Positions 5,459 through 5,562 of a stretch of 5,562 nucleotides of DNA are shown here, piece by piece. How positions within the stretch are numbered: position 1 is the stretch's first letter; every line of letters begins with the position of its first letter. The translations under genes and the position numbers were made by a program. The stretch is from assembly GCA_031258755.1 (NCBI GenBank), contig JAIRMK010000092.1, positions 1 to 5,562 of the forward strand, read 5' to 3'. The notes below the pieces were generated by a model. It made no database searches, was not told where the DNA came from, and saw only the letters and a program-made list of their open reading frames with translations. This DNA is from Prevotellaceae bacterium. Its GTDB lineage: Bacteria > Bacteroidota > Bacteroidia > Bacteroidales > UBA932.

Positions 5459-5562
5459 ATGGCAATCAATCTAACCAAAGGACAGCGAATCGATATAGGG
5501 CTGTCGAAAGTAGGAGTAGGTTTGGGATGGGATCCCAATGAAGGAACTGGATTCGATTTTGA
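5459..5562 (+). CDS. terD: TerD-family protein (3' end outside window)
   Basis: Only the first 34 codons are present. They read MAINLTKGQRIDIGLSKV and then GVGLGWDPNEGTGFDF, which is the characteristic N-terminus of the TerD/TerE/CABP family: M-x-I-x-L-x-K-G-Q near the start, G-L-G-W-D, then an acidic G-x-x-F-D-F-D Ca2+-binding region that the window cuts off. TerD-family proteins bind calcium and are linked to tellurite resistance, phage resistance and envelope or chemical stress; the cellular function is poorly known. The ATG is preceded by an A-rich stretch (5443-5458) without a Shine-Dalgarno, as is usual in Bacteroidetes. I find no exact TAnnTTTG promoter between 5234 and 5458, so its transcription start is unclear. 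It may be reached by readthrough from the structured RNA region upstream or by a non-canonical promoter. In other genomes TerD-type genes occur in clusters with TerC, TerB or more TerD copies, so those would be expected to the right. Confidence 0.88.
   Translation, partial: MAINLTKGQRIDIGLSKVGVGLGWDPNEGTGFDF

Overview
The window looks like chromosomal DNA from a member of the Bacteroidetes (Bacteroidota), probably a Bacteroidales-type organism. Four signs point there. Three intergenic sites match the Bacteroidetes -7 promoter box TAnnTTTG exactly and sit just upstream of genes, and a fourth precedes a structured non-coding region. Start codons lack Shine-Dalgarno sequences and follow A/T-rich leaders. 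A BatE-like TPR/SH3 protein is present. The gene content (short Ppx/GppA, lipoprotein ApbE, an NtrC-type regulator without a C-terminal helix-turn-helix) also fits this phylum.

Layout. Positions 1-748 (+) hold the 3' part of a BatE-like gene whose start lies before the window. It converges, with a 5-nt gap, on a two-gene minus-strand operon: a Ppx/GppA-family phosphatase (2865-1942) followed by a sigma-54-type response regulator (1917-754). This operon diverges from cmk (cytidylate kinase, about 2944-3636, +), which is followed one base later by a small one-TM, cysteine-rich protein (3638-3895, +). The two divergent transcripts appear to come from back-to-back -7 boxes only 14 bp apart. The small gene converges, with an 18-nt gap, on a minus-strand lipoprotein ApbE (FAD:protein FMN transferase, 4900-3914), whose -7 box lies only 4 nt before its ATG. 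After a 558-nt stretch without a protein gene, the window ends in the first 34 codons of a TerD-family gene (5459-, +).

The most interesting part is that 558-nt stretch. From about 5030 to 5233 it carries what looks like a discrete plus-strand structured RNA. An exact -7 box comes first, then a small hairpin, then a 115-nt rod of stacked perfect helices interrupted by a central asymmetric bubble. The tail ends in TGTTCACGT plus a T-run, and that 9-mer is perfectly complementary to the apical hairpin. Size and rod-with-bubble shape suggest a 6S-type RNA (Bacteroidetes '6S-Flavo' class), but a switchable leader for terD is a real alternative. A second suggestive point is the pairing of ApbE with a small TM protein ending in a C-x2-C-x3-C-D cysteine cluster, which recalls NqrM and Na+-NQR maturation. 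These are inferences from sequence reading alone; no database search was possible.
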